64,000 nt of DNA from Duganella sp. 1224 (GCF_013408245.1 NZ_JACBYS010000007.1:215877-279876); one strand, 5' to 3'; shown: positions 9,297 through 18,810, counted from the first letter of the stretch. Notes: a model not told the origin generated them from the letters alone. Program-made: numbers and translations.

Positions 9297-9325
9297 ACAT
9301 TAAATCGCGTCTATTTAAGTGTAAA
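9297..9325 (-). promoter_or_regulatory. Candidate sigma-70 promoter for the pilMNOPQ operon
   Basis: On the minus strand TTTACA (9320-9325) and TAATGT (9297-9302) are separated by 17 bases, a good match to -35 and -10 elements. It would give a leader of roughly 115 bases before pilM. The 9177-9504 gap holds this, the mrcA promoter and no visible gene. Confidence 0.5.
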
Positions 9326-9466
9326 GGTATTTCTACTGTGCACAATTGGCGTGGTGTGCGGGTTTCGCCACACTTATTTTTTGCTTCATGGCAGCAAAAA
9401 CAACTCAGTTGTTTTGTTGCTCACGCAGAAATATTCCTGTCATACGGAACGGCCCCTCGGCTCGCT

Positions 9467-9472
9467 TATAAT
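9467..9472 (+). promoter_or_regulatory. Candidate -10 element for mrcA
   Basis: A perfect TATAAT lies at 9467-9472, about 32 bases before the mrcA ATG. No good -35 hexamer is seen at 16-18 bases upstream, so the promoter may need an activator or have a weak -35. The mrcA start itself has no strong Shine-Dalgarno sequence. Confidence 0.4.
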
Positions 9473-9504
9473 GGCTCGCACACATAACTTGACGATGACA
9501 TTGC

Positions 9505-11871
9505 ATGGCTTCTTCCAATTCGGCACCGCCTCCCACCAACCCGCCCGGCAAAGCTGACGCCCCAGCGCGCAAGGCGTCCGGCTCGTCGCGCTTCTTCCTG
9601 CTGGCCGGCCTGTCCGTGCTCGGCCTCGCCGTCACGGGCGTGCTGCTGGTGGTGTTTGGCCTGGCGATGGCCTACCCCAACCTGCCCGAGCTCGACACGC
9701 TGACCGACTACCGGCCGAAAATGCCGCTGCGCATCTTCTCCGCCGATAACGTGCTGATCGGCGAGTTCGGCGAGGAGCGCCGCAACCTGGTGCGCATCAA
9801 GGACATCCCCGACGTCATGAAGAAGGCCGTGCTGGCCATCGAGGACGACCGCTTCTACGAGCACGGCGGCGTCGACTACACCGGCATCCTGCGCGCCGGC
9901 CTGCACAACGCCATCGGCAGCGGCGGCAAGCAGGGCGCGTCCACCATCACCCAGCAGGTGGCGCGCAATTTCTTCCTGTCCAGCGAACAGACCATCAAGC
10001 GCAAGGTCTACGAGATGCTGCTGGCGTGGAAGATCGAGAAGAACCTGACCAAGGACCAGATCCTGGAGGTCTACATGAACCAGATCTACCTGGGCCAGCG
10101 CGCCTACGGCTTCTCGTCGGCCGCGCAAATCTACTTCGGCAAGAACCTGCGCGACATCACCGTGGCCGAGGCCGCCATGCTGGCCGGCCTGCCGAAGGCG
10201 CCGTCGGCCTACAACCCGGTGGTCAACCCGAAACGCGCGCGCACCCGTCAACAGTACATCCTGCAGCGCATGCACGAGTTGGGCTACATCACCGACAAGC
10301 AATACGAGACCGCCAAAAACGAGGAATTGAAGGTCAAGACCGACAGCAGCGAGTTCGGCGTGCACGCCGAGTATGTGGCCGAGCTGGCGCGCCAGCTGGT
10401 GTACGAACAGTTCAAGGAAGACACCTACACGCGCGGCCTGAACGTGTTCACCACCATCACCAAGGCCGACCAGGACGCCGCCTACCTGGCGCTGCGCAAG
10501 GGCGTGATGGACTACGAGCGACGCCACGCCTATCGCGGCCCCGAGGCCTACATCGACATCCCGGCCAACAAGGAGGAGGCCGACGACGCCATCGAGACCG
10601 TGCTGGCCGAGCATCCGGACAACGACGACCTGATCGCCGCCGTGGTGCTGTCGGCCACGCCGCAGCTGATCACCGCCGTCACCGCCTCGGGCGAGGAAAT
10701 CAGGATCAGCGGCGCCGGCCTGGAACAGGGCCGCTCGTGGCTGTCGGATAAAAACCCGCCGAACAAGCGCATCCGCCGTGGCGCGGTGATCCGCGTCATG
10801 CAGGAGGGCAAGGACTGGCTGGTGGCGCAGATGCCGGAAATCGAATCGGCCTTCGTGGCGGCCAGCACCAGCGACGGCGCGATCAAGGCCATGGTGGGCG
10901 GCTTCGACTACAACCGCAACAAGTTCAACCACGTGACCCAGGCGTGGCGCCAGCCGGGCTCGTCGTTCAAGCCGTTCATCTACTCGGCCTCGCTGGAGCG
11001 CGGCCTGTCGCCGGCCACCATCATCAACGACGCGCCAATCTCGTTTGACGCCGGCCAGACCGGCGGCCAGGCCTGGGAGCCGAAGAACTACGACGGCAAG
11101 TACGACGGGCCGATGACCATGCGCAAGGGCCTGACCAAGTCCAAGAACATGATCTCGATCCGCATCCTGCACCGCATCGGCGCCAAGTACGGCCAGGAAT
11201 ACGCCACCCGCTTCGGCTTTGACGCCGACAAGAACCCGCCCTACCTGACGCTGGCCCTGGGCGCCGGCAACGTCACGCCGCTGCAGATGGCCGGCGCCTA
11301 CGCGGTGTTCGCCAACGGCGGCTACAAGGTCAGCCCCTACCTGATCTCCAAGGTGACCGATGCCGACGGCAAGATCCTGTCGCAGGCCCATCCGGACCTG
11401 GCCGGCGACGAGAAGAACCGCGTGATCGACGAGCGCAACGCCTTCCTGATGGATTCGATGCTGAAGGACGTGGTGCGCTACGGCACGGCGGCCAAGGCCA
11501 ATGTGCTGGGCCGGCGCGACATCGCCGGCAAGACCGGCACCACCAACGACTCGATCGACGCCTGGTTCGCCGGCTACCAGGCCAAGCTGGTGGGCATCGC
11601 CTGGATCGGCTACGACCAGCCGAAGAACCTGGGCAACCGCGAAACCGGCGGCGGCCTGGCGCTGCCGATCTGGATCAGCTACATGCAGAAGGCGCTGAAG
11701 AGCATCCCGGTCGAGGAACGCGCGGTGCCGGACGGCGTGGTGCTGGTGGGGGATGAGTATTACTACGCGGAGAATCCGCCGGGCACCGGGGTCAACAACC
11801 TCGACGCCCCGGGGCACGGCACCCCGGCCGAGGAAAAGGCCAAGGACGCCGTGAAGAACGAGCTGTTCTGA
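9505..11871 (+). CDS. mrcA: Penicillin-binding protein 1A (bifunctional transglycosylase/transpeptidase)
   Basis: The 788-residue protein has a cytoplasmic Ser/Pro-rich tail, one transmembrane helix (about 29-56), a GT51 transglycosylase domain with EDDRFYEHGG at 113-122 (catalytic Glu113), an OB-like insert and a penicillin-binding transpeptidase domain. The active-site motifs are SSFK (Ser486, Lys489), SKN (Ser546) and KTGT (Lys676). It polymerises and cross-links peptidoglycan in the periplasm. It is divergent from pilM, a widely conserved arrangement in beta- and gammaproteobacteria. Confidence 0.97.
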   Translation: MASSNSAPPPTNPPGKADAPARKASGSSRFFLLAGLSVLGLAVTGVLLVVFGLAMAYPNLPELDTLTDYRPKMPLRIFSADNVLIGEFGEERRNLVRIKDIPDVMKKAVLAIEDDRFYEHGGVDYTGILRAGLHNAIGSGGKQGASTITQQVARNFFLSSEQTIKRKVYEMLLAWKIEKNLTKDQILEVYMNQIYLGQRAYGFSSAAQIYFGKNLRDITVAEAAMLAGLPKAPSAYNPVVNPKRARTRQQYILQRMHELGYITDKQYETAKNEELKVKTDSSEFGVHAEYVAELARQLVYEQFKEDTYTRGLNVFTTITKADQDAAYLALRKGVMDYERRHAYRGPEAYIDIPANKEEADDAIETVLAEHPDNDDLIAAVVLSATPQLITAVTASGEEIRISGAGLEQGRSWLSDKNPPNKRIRRGAVIRVMQEGKDWLVAQMPEIESAFVAASTSDGAIKAMVGGFDYNRNKFNHVTQAWRQPGSSFKPFIYSASLERGLSPATIINDAPISFDAGQTGGQAWEPKNYDGKYDGPMTMRKGLTKSKNMISIRILHRIGAKYGQEYATRFGFDADKNPPYLTLALGAGNVTPLQMAGAYAVFANGGYKVSPYLISKVTDADGKILSQAHPDLAGDEKNRVIDERNAFLMDSMLKDVVRYGTAAKANVLGRRDIAGKTGTTNDSIDAWFAGYQAKLVGIAWIGYDQPKNLGNRETGGGLALPIWISYMQKALKSIPVEERAVPDGVVLVGDEYYYAENPPGTGVNNLDAPGHGTPAEEKAKDAVKNELF

Positions 11872-11896
11872 CGCCAGACCCGCACTGCGGCCGAAA

Positions 11897-11926
11897 GGGG
11901 TCTGCCCCCGTACGGGGTCAGCCCCC
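11897..11926. repeat. 30-base imperfect palindrome, copy 1 of a dispersed element
   Basis: The stretch reads GGGGTCTGCCCCCGT then ACGGGGTCAGCCCCC. It differs at only two positions from a perfect 30-base palindrome at 35646-35675. It lies in the convergent gap between mrcA and cyaY, where it could act as a terminator or a REP-type element. Confidence 0.7.
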
Positions 11927-11954
11927 AGGGGCCGGGGTGCGGGTCAACACTCAC

Positions 11955-12287
11955 TCAGGCAGTCAACACCACCGGGCTGCCGCCCTGCCGGGTCACTTCT
12001 TCCGACAGCGTGGCGAACAGTTCGGAACCGTCGCGGGTATTGAGCCATTTGCCGCCCTGCTGCTTGTAGTGGTAGCCGCCCGAGCGCGACGCCACCCACA
12101 GCTCCTGCATCGCCGCCTGGCTGTTGACGATGATCTTGGAACCATTGTCGATGAACTCGATTTCCAGCACGTTGCCGCTGCGGCTGCACTCGACATCGGT
12201 CATGTTGGCGTCGTTCAAACGGTCGAGGGCCGCCTCGATGGCGTCCAAGGTGGCTTCGGCTTGCGCCAGGAATTCTGATTCGCCCAT
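11955..12287 (-). CDS. cyaY: Frataxin-like iron-binding protein CyaY
   Basis: The 110-residue protein has the frataxin layout: an acidic N-terminal helix (ESEFLAQAEATLDAIEAALD), then strands with VLEIEFIDNGSKIIVN, QELWVASRSGGYHY and a final DGSELFATL helix. It is a cytosolic iron-binding regulator of iron-sulfur cluster assembly. The ATG at 12285-12287 is chosen because GGAG lies six bases upstream; a longer frame to 12308 has no such site. It is divergent from lptM, whose start is 43 bases away. Confidence 0.93.
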   Translation of the reverse strand: MGESEFLAQAEATLDAIEAALDRLNDANMTDVECSRSGNVLEIEFIDNGSKIIVNSQAAMQELWVASRSGGYHYKQQGGKWLNTRDGSELFATLSEEVTRQGGSPVVLTA

Positions 12288-12330
12288 GCTACACTCCAGT
12301 ATCTGCACTTAAATAATCCGTGATTTTATC

Positions 12331-12486
12331 GTGAAGTCCATTTCCTGTTCGATTATCCTGACCGTCTTGCTGAGCGGCTGCGGCCAACCCGGCCCCTTGT
12401 ACCTGCCCAAGCCTCCAGCGGCCAAGCCCGCCAAAAGCGGCAACGCCCCTGCCACGACTTCTGAACCCGCCGCCCCTCAACAATAA
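12331..12486 (+). CDS. lptM: Small lipoprotein LptM (YifL-type), LPS translocon maturation factor
   Basis: A 51-residue frame starting at GTG 12331 reads a short signal followed by the lipobox and invariant patch LLSGCGQPGPLYLP, then a Pro/Ala/Lys-rich tail. This patch is the signature of LptM/YifL, the small outer-membrane lipoprotein that helps LptD mature with its correct disulfides. The position between cyaY and lysA is the usual one. It ends six bases before the lysA start. An alternative start is not visible in frame. Confidence 0.85.
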   Translation: MKSISCSIILTVLLSGCGQPGPLYLPKPPAAKPAKSGNAPATTSEPAAPQQ

Positions 12487-12492
12487 TTAACT

Positions 12493-13770
12493 ATGTCGCA
12501 ATTCTCGTATAAAGCCGGCGTGCTGCACGCCGAGGGCGTGGCGCTGAGCGCCGTCGCCGAACAGTTTGGCACGCCGACCTATGTGTATTCGAAGGCCGCG
12601 CTGCTGGCCAACTTCGCGTCCTACGCCGACGCCTGCCGCGGCCGCGACGCCCTGGTGTGCTACGCCATGAAGGCCAATTCCAACCTGGCCATCCTCGACC
12701 TGCTGGCGCGCCAGGGCGCCGGCTTCGACATCGTCTCCGGCGGCGAGCTGCTGCGCGTGCTGGCGGCCGGCGGCGATCCGGGCAAGGTGATTTTCTCGGG
12801 CGTGGGCAAGAGCGTGGACGAGATGCGCCTGGCGCTGTCGCACGACATCCTGTGCTTTAACGTCGAGTCGATTCCGGAACTGCACCGCCTGAACGAAGTG
12901 GCCGGCGCCATGGGCAAGCAGGCGCGCATCTCGCTGCGCGTGAACCCGAACGTGGACGCCAAGACCCACCCGTACATCGCAACCGGCCTGAAGGCCAGCA
13001 AGTTCGGCGTGGCCTTCTCCGACGCGCTGGCCACCTACCGCACGGCCGCCAGGCTGCCGCACCTGGACGTGGTCGGCATCGATTGCCACATCGGCTCGCA
13101 GTTGCTGGACGACGCGCCGCTGCTGGAGGCGCTGGACCGCCTGATCGAGCTGATTGACCAGCTGGGCGCGGAAGGCATCGAACTGCACCACCTGGACATC
13201 GGCGGCGGCATCGGCATCGACTACCGCGAGGAAGGCGAGAAGCCGCCGGTGCCGGTGGGCGACTACCTGGGCCGCCTGTTCGCCAAGATCGACGCCTGGC
13301 GCGCGGCACGCCACCACGGCAAGGGCATCAAGGTGATCTTCGAGCCGGGCCGTTCGATCGTCGGCAACGCCGGCGTGCTGCTGACCAAGGTGGAGTTCAT
13401 CAAGCATGGCGAGGAGAAGAACTTCTGCATCGTCGACGCGGCGATGAACGACATGGCGCGTCCGGCGCTGTACGAGGCGTGGATGGACATGCAGCCGGTG
13501 GCGCAGCGCGACGTGGCGGCGGCGGCGTATGATGTGGTGGGGCCGATCTGCGAATCCGGCGACTGGCTGGCGCGCGACCGCTCGCTGGCGGTGGAGGCCG
13601 GCGACCTGCTGGTGATGCACACCGCCGGCGCCTACGGCATGACCATGGCCTCCAACTACAACACCCGCGGCCGCGCGGCCGAGGTGATCGTCGATGGCGA
13701 GGTGCCGCACCTGGTGCGCCAGCGCGAGAAGCCGGAAGACCTGTACGCGCTGGAATCGGTGATCAAGTAA
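12493..13770 (+). CDS. lysA: Diaminopimelate decarboxylase
   Basis: The 425-residue protein is a fold-III PLP enzyme that decarboxylates meso-diaminopimelate to L-lysine. Lys60 in CYAMKANSN is the PLP lysine. Other landmarks are GSQLLDD, the glycine loop HLDIGGGIGI, EPGRSIVGNAG and the catalytic Cys353 in GPICESGD. No clear ribosome binding site precedes the ATG; the lptM stop six bases upstream suggests translational coupling. Confidence 0.97.
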   Translation: MSQFSYKAGVLHAEGVALSAVAEQFGTPTYVYSKAALLANFASYADACRGRDALVCYAMKANSNLAILDLLARQGAGFDIVSGGELLRVLAAGGDPGKVIFSGVGKSVDEMRLALSHDILCFNVESIPELHRLNEVAGAMGKQARISLRVNPNVDAKTHPYIATGLKASKFGVAFSDALATYRTAARLPHLDVVGIDCHIGSQLLDDAPLLEALDRLIELIDQLGAEGIELHHLDIGGGIGIDYREEGEKPPVPVGDYLGRLFAKIDAWRAARHHGKGIKVIFEPGRSIVGNAGVLLTKVEFIKHGEEKNFCIVDAAMNDMARPALYEAWMDMQPVAQRDVAAAAYDVVGPICESGDWLARDRSLAVEAGDLLVMHTAGAYGMTMASNYNTRGRAAEVIVDGEVPHLVRQREKPEDLYALESVIK

Positions 13771-13790
13771 GATCAAATAAGCTGCCGCCC

Positions 13791-13812
13791 CCACGCCCCG
13801 CCCCCGGCGTGG
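13791..13812. terminator. Hairpin between convergent lysA and msrQ
   Basis: CCACGCC (13791-13797) pairs with GGCGTGG (13806-13812) in the 44-base gap between two converging genes. No U-run follows on either side, so termination is plausible but not certain. Confidence 0.4.
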
Positions 13813-13814
13813 CG

Positions 13815-14426
13815 TCAGTTGGCGGCGCTCAAGGATTTGCGCGTCGCCCACCACACGCGCATCAGCAGCAGCGTGCCGATGATGGCGATGAACAGGATCG
13901 GCTGGCTCAGGTCGTGCTTGCCCGCCTTCATCCACCAGAAGTGCAGCAGCGCCAGTCCGGCGATCACGTAGATCAGCCGGTGCAGCCACTGCCAGCGCTT
14001 GCCGCCCAGCCGCTTGATCATGCCGTTGGTGCTGGTCACCGCCAGCGGAATCAGCAGCACGAAGGCGATGAAGCCGACCGCGATGAACGGCCGCTTCAGC
14101 ACGTCCTGCCACATCTCGCGCACATCAAAGAAGTGGTCGAACCACAGGAACGTCATGAAGTGCAGGAAGCCGTAGAAGAAGGTGTACAGCCCCAGCATGC
14201 GGCGCAGCTTGATCAGCCAGTTCCACCCGCTCAGCTTGCGCAGCGGCGTCACCGCCAGCGTCAGCGTCAGGCAATACAGCGTCCAGTCGCCGGTGCCGCG
14301 CGTGATGAATTCCAGCGGGTTGACCAGTTGCCCGGTCACCGTCAGATACACCATGCGCGCCAGCGGCACCAGCGCCAGCACGAACAGCGCGCCCTTGATC
14401 CAGCTGATTTGCTTGGTTGTCAGCAT
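13815..14426 (-). CDS. msrQ: Heme-binding membrane subunit of the MsrPQ methionine sulfoxide reductase system
   Basis: The 203-residue protein has about six hydrophobic helices and the YedZ/MsrQ histidines in YGFLHFMTF, WQWLHRLIY and LLHFWWMK that bind b-type heme. It passes electrons from the respiratory chain to periplasmic MsrP. The start shares a base with the msrP stop (TGATG), so the pair is translationally coupled. Confidence 0.95.
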   Translation of the reverse strand: MLTTKQISWIKGALFVLALVPLARMVYLTVTGQLVNPLEFITRGTGDWTLYCLTLTLAVTPLRKLSGWNWLIKLRRMLGLYTFFYGFLHFMTFLWFDHFFDVREMWQDVLKRPFIAVGFIAFVLLIPLAVTSTNGMIKRLGGKRWQWLHRLIYVIAGLALLHFWWMKAGKHDLSQPILFIAIIGTLLLMRVWWATRKSLSAAN

Positions 14427-15403
14427 CAGTAGAATTTCTTCAGGTCCATGCCCGCGTACAGCGGGGCCACATCGTTATAGCCGTTGAACATCAGCGTCTT
14501 GCGCTTGCGCGACAGGAAGCCGTCCTCGCCGATCCGGCGCTCGGTGGCCTGCGACCAGCGCGGGTGGTCGACGTCCGGATTGACGTTCGAATAGAAGCCG
14601 TACTCGTTCGGCGCCGACAGGTTCCACGAGGTGCGCGGCTGGTCCTTGACGAAGCGGATCTTGACGATCGACTTGGCCGACTTGAAGCCGTACTTCCACG
14701 GCAGCACCATGCGCACCGGCGCGCCGTTCTGGTTCGGCAGCACTTCGCCGTACATGCCAAAGGTCAGCAGCGCCAGCGGATGGTTGGCCTCGTCGATGCG
14801 CAGGCCCTCGGTGTACGGCCATTGCAGCACGCGGCTGCCCACGCCCGGCATCTGCTTCTTGTCGGCCAGCGTGACAAATTCTACATACTTCGCGTTGCCG
14901 GTGGGCTCTACCTTTTTGATGATCTCCGAAAAGGAATAGCCGATCCACGGAATCACCATCGACCAGCCCTCGACGCAGCGCAGGCGGTACACGCGCTCCT
15001 CCAGCGGCGCCAGCTTGAGCAGCGCGTCGATGTCCAGCGTCAGCGGCTTCTTGACCTCGCCCTCGATGGACACCGTCCACGGCCGCGTTTTCAGCGTGCC
15101 GGCGTACATCGCCGGCTCGCTCTTGTCGGTGCCGAATTCGTAGTAGTTGTTGTAGGTGGTGGCGTCCTTGAACGGCGTCTGCTTGTCGAGCGCCGAATAG
15201 GCGGCGTTGTGGGTGGCGGCCAGCTTGGCGCCGGTGCCCTGCGCGAACGCCTCGCGCTGCGCCATCTCCAGCAGCGCCGCGCCGCCGACCGCGCCCATGG
15301 CGATCTGCTTCATGAAGTGGCGGCGCGATTCGTACAGTTCGCGGGGCGTGATTTCAGAGGAAAACGGCAGGTCGATGCCGTTGGGACGACGCGTGATCAG
15401 CAT
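14426..15403 (-). CDS. msrP: Periplasmic protein-methionine-sulfoxide reductase catalytic subunit (molybdopterin)
   Basis: The 325-residue protein carries a twin-arginine signal (SRRHFMK at about 26-32, followed by a hydrophobic stretch ending AFA) and an oxidoreductase molybdopterin-binding domain. Cys143 in YRLRCVEGWSMVIPW is the expected molybdenum ligand. It repairs oxidised methionines in envelope proteins. GGAG lies eight bases before the ATG. It is followed directly by msrQ and preceded (70-base gap) by ccsA, so it may lie at the end of the cytochrome maturation operon. Confidence 0.95.
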   Translation of the reverse strand: MLITRRPNGIDLPFSSEITPRELYESRRHFMKQIAMGAVGGAALLEMAQREAFAQGTGAKLAATHNAAYSALDKQTPFKDATTYNNYYEFGTDKSEPAMYAGTLKTRPWTVSIEGEVKKPLTLDIDALLKLAPLEERVYRLRCVEGWSMVIPWIGYSFSEIIKKVEPTGNAKYVEFVTLADKKQMPGVGSRVLQWPYTEGLRIDEANHPLALLTFGMYGEVLPNQNGAPVRMVLPWKYGFKSAKSIVKIRFVKDQPRTSWNLSAPNEYGFYSNVNPDVDHPRWSQATERRIGEDGFLSRKRKTLMFNGYNDVAPLYAGMDLKKFY

Positions 15404-15473
15404 GATGGGCTCCGGTAGCAGTGTTTAGGCTCAACCTTACACCAAACTGCCGGAACCAATCTTAAACTTCCGT

Positions 15474-16628
15474 TTACAACTTGCCGTAGGAGTGCAGGCC
15501 GGACAGGAACATATTGACGCCCAGGAAAGCAAAGGTCGTCACCAGCAGGCCCACCAGCGCCCACCAGGCCGCCGGACGGCCGCGCAGGCCGGTCATCAAG
15601 CGCATGTGCAGCCAGGCCGCGTAGTTGAGCCAGACGATCAGCGCCCAGGTTTCCTTCGGGTCCCACGACCAGTAGCCACCCCACGCTTCCGCCGCCCACA
15701 GCGCGCCGAGGATGGTGGCGATGGTGAAGAAGGCGAAGCCGGCCGAAATGGCCTTGTACATGACGTCGTCGAGCACTTCCTCCGACGGCAGGCGGTCCTT
15801 CAGGTAGCCCGAGGTTTTCAGCAGGTAGGCGGCGGCCACCATGGCGGCCAGCGCGAAGTTGCCGTAGCCGATGAAGTTGGCCGGCACGTGGATCTTCATC
15901 CACCAGCTTTGCAGCGCCGGCAGCAGCGGCTGGATGTCGGCGGCGTTGCGCGAGGTGGTGTACCACATCAGGAAGCCGATCGCGGCCGAGATCACCAGCA
16001 GCACGAACGGGCCCATCTGGCGGGTGGCGTAGCGCTGCTCGAAGTACAGGTAGAACATGGCGGTGATCAGCGAGAACAGGATAAACACCTCGTACAGGTT
16101 GGACACCGGAATGTGGCCGACGTCGGTGCCGATCAGGTAGGACTCGTACCAGCGCACCATCATGCCGGTCCAGCCCAGCACCACCGCCGCCCAGCACAGC
16201 TTGGTGCCGATGCTGGACGCCGACGCCGAGCGGCCGGCGAAGCCGATCCAGTAGAACACGGTGGAGATGACAAACATCACGCTCATCCACAGCACCGCCG
16301 ACTGGCTCGACAGCATCATGCGCAGCCAGAACTTCTTGCTGCCGTTGTCCAGGTCGCCGGCGTACATGGCCACCGCCGCCAGCGACAGCAGCGCGATCAG
16401 CGGCATCAGCCAGCGCACCGGCTTCCAGTGCCAGCCGAGCGCGGCAAACACCGGCGCCGCCAGCAGCAGGATGCCCTGCTCGTAGACGTCCATGAAGTGG
16501 CCGTAGCGGTTCAGGCCGAACAGCGCGCCAGCCAGCAGCGCCAGCGCGAACAGCCAATCGACGACGGTGAGGCGCTTGAAGTAGCCGGGCGCCTGCTGGT
16601 AGGTTTGCTGGGGTTGGGTCATTTCCAT
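15474..16628 (-). CDS. ccsA: Cytochrome c biogenesis protein CcsA/ResC family (system II)
   Basis: The 384-residue integral membrane protein carries the heme-handling tryptophan-rich WWD motif GGYWSWDPKETWALI at about residues 315-330 and multiple transmembrane helices. Together with ResB it forms the heme export and apocytochrome ligation complex. ATG 16626-16628 is chosen because GGAG lies six bases upstream; a GTG at 16638-16640, immediately after the resB stop, would add four residues. Some databases name this member CcsB. Confidence 0.93.
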   Translation of the reverse strand: MEMTQPQQTYQQAPGYFKRLTVVDWLFALALLAGALFGLNRYGHFMDVYEQGILLLAAPVFAALGWHWKPVRWLMPLIALLSLAAVAMYAGDLDNGSKKFWLRMMLSSQSAVLWMSVMFVISTVFYWIGFAGRSASASSIGTKLCWAAVVLGWTGMMVRWYESYLIGTDVGHIPVSNLYEVFILFSLITAMFYLYFEQRYATRQMGPFVLLVISAAIGFLMWYTTSRNAADIQPLLPALQSWWMKIHVPANFIGYGNFALAAMVAAAYLLKTSGYLKDRLPSEEVLDDVMYKAISAGFAFFTIATILGALWAAEAWGGYWSWDPKETWALIVWLNYAAWLHMRLMTGLRGRPAAWWALVGLLVTTFAFLGVNMFLSGLHSYGKL

Positions 16629-16640
16629 GGTCTGCTCCAC

Positions 16641-18734
16641 TTATGCCGCGGATTGCGGCAGCTTTTCCTTCAGGATTTCAAATTCACGCTCGAAGTCCAG
16701 CGTCTTGCGCTGGGTGCTCATGGCCATCAGCGCGTCGGCGCCGTCGGCCTGGTCCTTGATCCAGATCCACAGCCGGCGCTCGCGGATGTAGAACATGGCG
16801 AACACGCCCAGCACCAGGAACAGGCAGCCGAGGTAGACCACGTTCTTGCCCGGCGAGCGCGTCACCTGGAACACCGAGGCCTTGATCTCGTTATAGTCGT
16901 CCAGCTGCAGGTAGACCGGCGCGCCGTAGAAGAAGGCGTCCGACAGCGCGTTGGTGGCCAGTTGCAGGAAACGCGCGTGGGTCTCGTCCTCGGCCACCGG
17001 CGCCAGGCCGTCCTTGGCGCGCGCCACCTGCCACAGGTCCCACAGGCTGCCGTTGAGGATCTTCATGAAGACGTCGGCGGCCTTCTCCTGCTCGCCCGGC
17101 GGCACTTTCTCCAGGAACTGCGAGATGGCCATGAAGCCGGCCGACTTGTCGCTGCCGGCGAAGATGCCCAGGCTCTTGTCGGACGAGGCTTGCAACTGGG
17201 CGCGCAGGGCGTCGCCGCTGGCCGAGTTGGGCGTGGCGCGCGTGGCGTAGCGCTGGGCGGCGGCGGCGCGCAGCGCCGGATTCTGCAGCGCCGCGCGCAG
17301 GCGCATCCACTCGGTCACGCTGTGGCCGTCGTCGGCCGGAATGCGCAGGTAGCTGAAGTTGTCCGACGGGTTGGCGCGCACGCCGGCCAGGAACACGGTG
17401 GCGCCGTCGATGGTCACCGGCTGCATGTAGTTCTGGTATTCGCGCGCCTGGCCGGTCTTGTCGCGCAGCTTGTAGCTGACGCTGGGGCCGACGTTCTTCA
17501 GGTTCTTGTTGGCGGCGTTCTTGCCGGCCGAGCCGGTGTGCTGGTCCAGGCTCTGCGCCAGTTCCTCCTCCAGCGTCTTGCCCTTCTTGACCGCGCGCGG
17601 ATCATCGGTCGGCGCCACGTTCTCGACGTTGAACGGGCGGAAGCCCGACCACTCGACCGTGTAGTCCTTGTTCAGCTGGGTGGTGCCGCCGACTTCGCCA
17701 GCGATCTCGAAGCGCTCGCTGCCGCTGCCGGCCATCGGGAAGCCGCTCAGCTTGAGCTTGGAGCCGCCATCCTCAAAGCTGGACTGGTAGATCGCCAGGC
17801 CCTTGAAGATCAGCGGCTTGTTGACCTCGATCGTGCCCTTGACCGTTTCGCCGCTCTGGTTGTCGCGCACTTCGACGTCGCTGGCGAACAGCTTGGGCAT
17901 GCCGGTGCTGTAGAAATCGATGGTGAATTTTTTCAGGCTGATGGTGAACGGCAGTTCCTGGATCAGCACGCCGTCCGGGCGGGCCAGGATGGCGGTGTTG
18001 CTGTTCTGCCCTTCCGGGATCATGGTGTTGCCGCGGAAGGTGGGATTGCCGACGCCGAGGCGGTGCTGGGCCGGCACCTGCGAGATCAGGCCGGTGCCGG
18101 TGAATGGGGTTTTGCCGAAGAACCATTCCTGGATGCGGATCGGCACATCCGAATCCAGCAGGCCGCCAATGCAGATGATGACGATCGACGCGTGGGCGAA
18201 GATGTAGCCGAACTTGTTGGCCGCGCCCTGCTTGGCGGCCACCAGCGTGCCGTGGTCCTTTTCCACCAGCTTGACCTGGTAGCCAGCGTCTCGCAGGCGG
18301 GCCGCGCTCTGCTGCGCCAGCGCCGCGCGCGACAGCGGCGCGTGCCACTGCATCTTGTGGTGGAAGTTCAGCAGCGATTGCTCGCGCACGTTCTCGCGCC
18401 AGCTGCGCATGTCCTTCAGCATCTTGGGCGCGTTGCGCACGATGCACAGCGTGGTGGACGTCACCAGCGTGGCCATCAGCAGCAGGAACCACCAGGTCGA
18501 ATACACGGTGTACAGGCCGATCTTGCGGAACACCTCGTACCAGAACGGGCCGAACTGGTTGAGGTAATTGCTGGACGGCTCGCCCTGCTTCATCACCGTG
18601 CCAATGATGGCGGCGATGGCGATCATCGCCAGCAGGGCGATGGCGAAGCGCATCGACGACACCAGTTCGACGATCTCGGCGACGACGGGGCGGCGGGTGT
18701 TCAGCTGGATGCCGGTGGTGCTGGAACTACTCAT
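16641..18734 (-). CDS. resB: Cytochrome c biogenesis protein ResB (Ccs1 family)
   Basis: The 697-residue protein has three N-terminal transmembrane helices (about 28-45, 85-105 and 185-205), a large periplasmic domain and a final helix near 640-660 before the cytoplasmic tail. The layout SSMRFAIALLAMIAIAAIIG ... STWWFLLLMATLV is typical of ResB. It partners the CcsA protein encoded 12 bases downstream. A terminator-like hairpin separates it from the cytochrome c4 gene upstream. Confidence 0.94.
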   Translation of the reverse strand: MSSSSTTGIQLNTRRPVVAEIVELVSSMRFAIALLAMIAIAAIIGTVMKQGEPSSNYLNQFGPFWYEVFRKIGLYTVYSTWWFLLLMATLVTSTTLCIVRNAPKMLKDMRSWRENVREQSLLNFHHKMQWHAPLSRAALAQQSAARLRDAGYQVKLVEKDHGTLVAAKQGAANKFGYIFAHASIVIICIGGLLDSDVPIRIQEWFFGKTPFTGTGLISQVPAQHRLGVGNPTFRGNTMIPEGQNSNTAILARPDGVLIQELPFTISLKKFTIDFYSTGMPKLFASDVEVRDNQSGETVKGTIEVNKPLIFKGLAIYQSSFEDGGSKLKLSGFPMAGSGSERFEIAGEVGGTTQLNKDYTVEWSGFRPFNVENVAPTDDPRAVKKGKTLEEELAQSLDQHTGSAGKNAANKNLKNVGPSVSYKLRDKTGQAREYQNYMQPVTIDGATVFLAGVRANPSDNFSYLRIPADDGHSVTEWMRLRAALQNPALRAAAAQRYATRATPNSASGDALRAQLQASSDKSLGIFAGSDKSAGFMAISQFLEKVPPGEQEKAADVFMKILNGSLWDLWQVARAKDGLAPVAEDETHARFLQLATNALSDAFFYGAPVYLQLDDYNEIKASVFQVTRSPGKNVVYLGCLFLVLGVFAMFYIRERRLWIWIKDQADGADALMAMSTQRKTLDFEREFEILKEKLPQSAA

Positions 18735-18784
18735 GCGTTTTCAACTTCTTTAATAAAAGTGGTGGCAGGCCGGAGCATACCAAC

Positions 18785-18810
18785 AAAAAGGGCAGCATGC
18801 TCACGCTGCC
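18785..18810 (-). terminator. Rho-independent-like terminator after the cytochrome c4 gene
   Basis: On the minus strand GGCAGC (18805-18810) pairs with GCTGCC (18791-18796) and is followed by a run of five U at 18785-18789. It would reduce read-through from the cytochrome c4 gene into resB. Confidence 0.6.
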
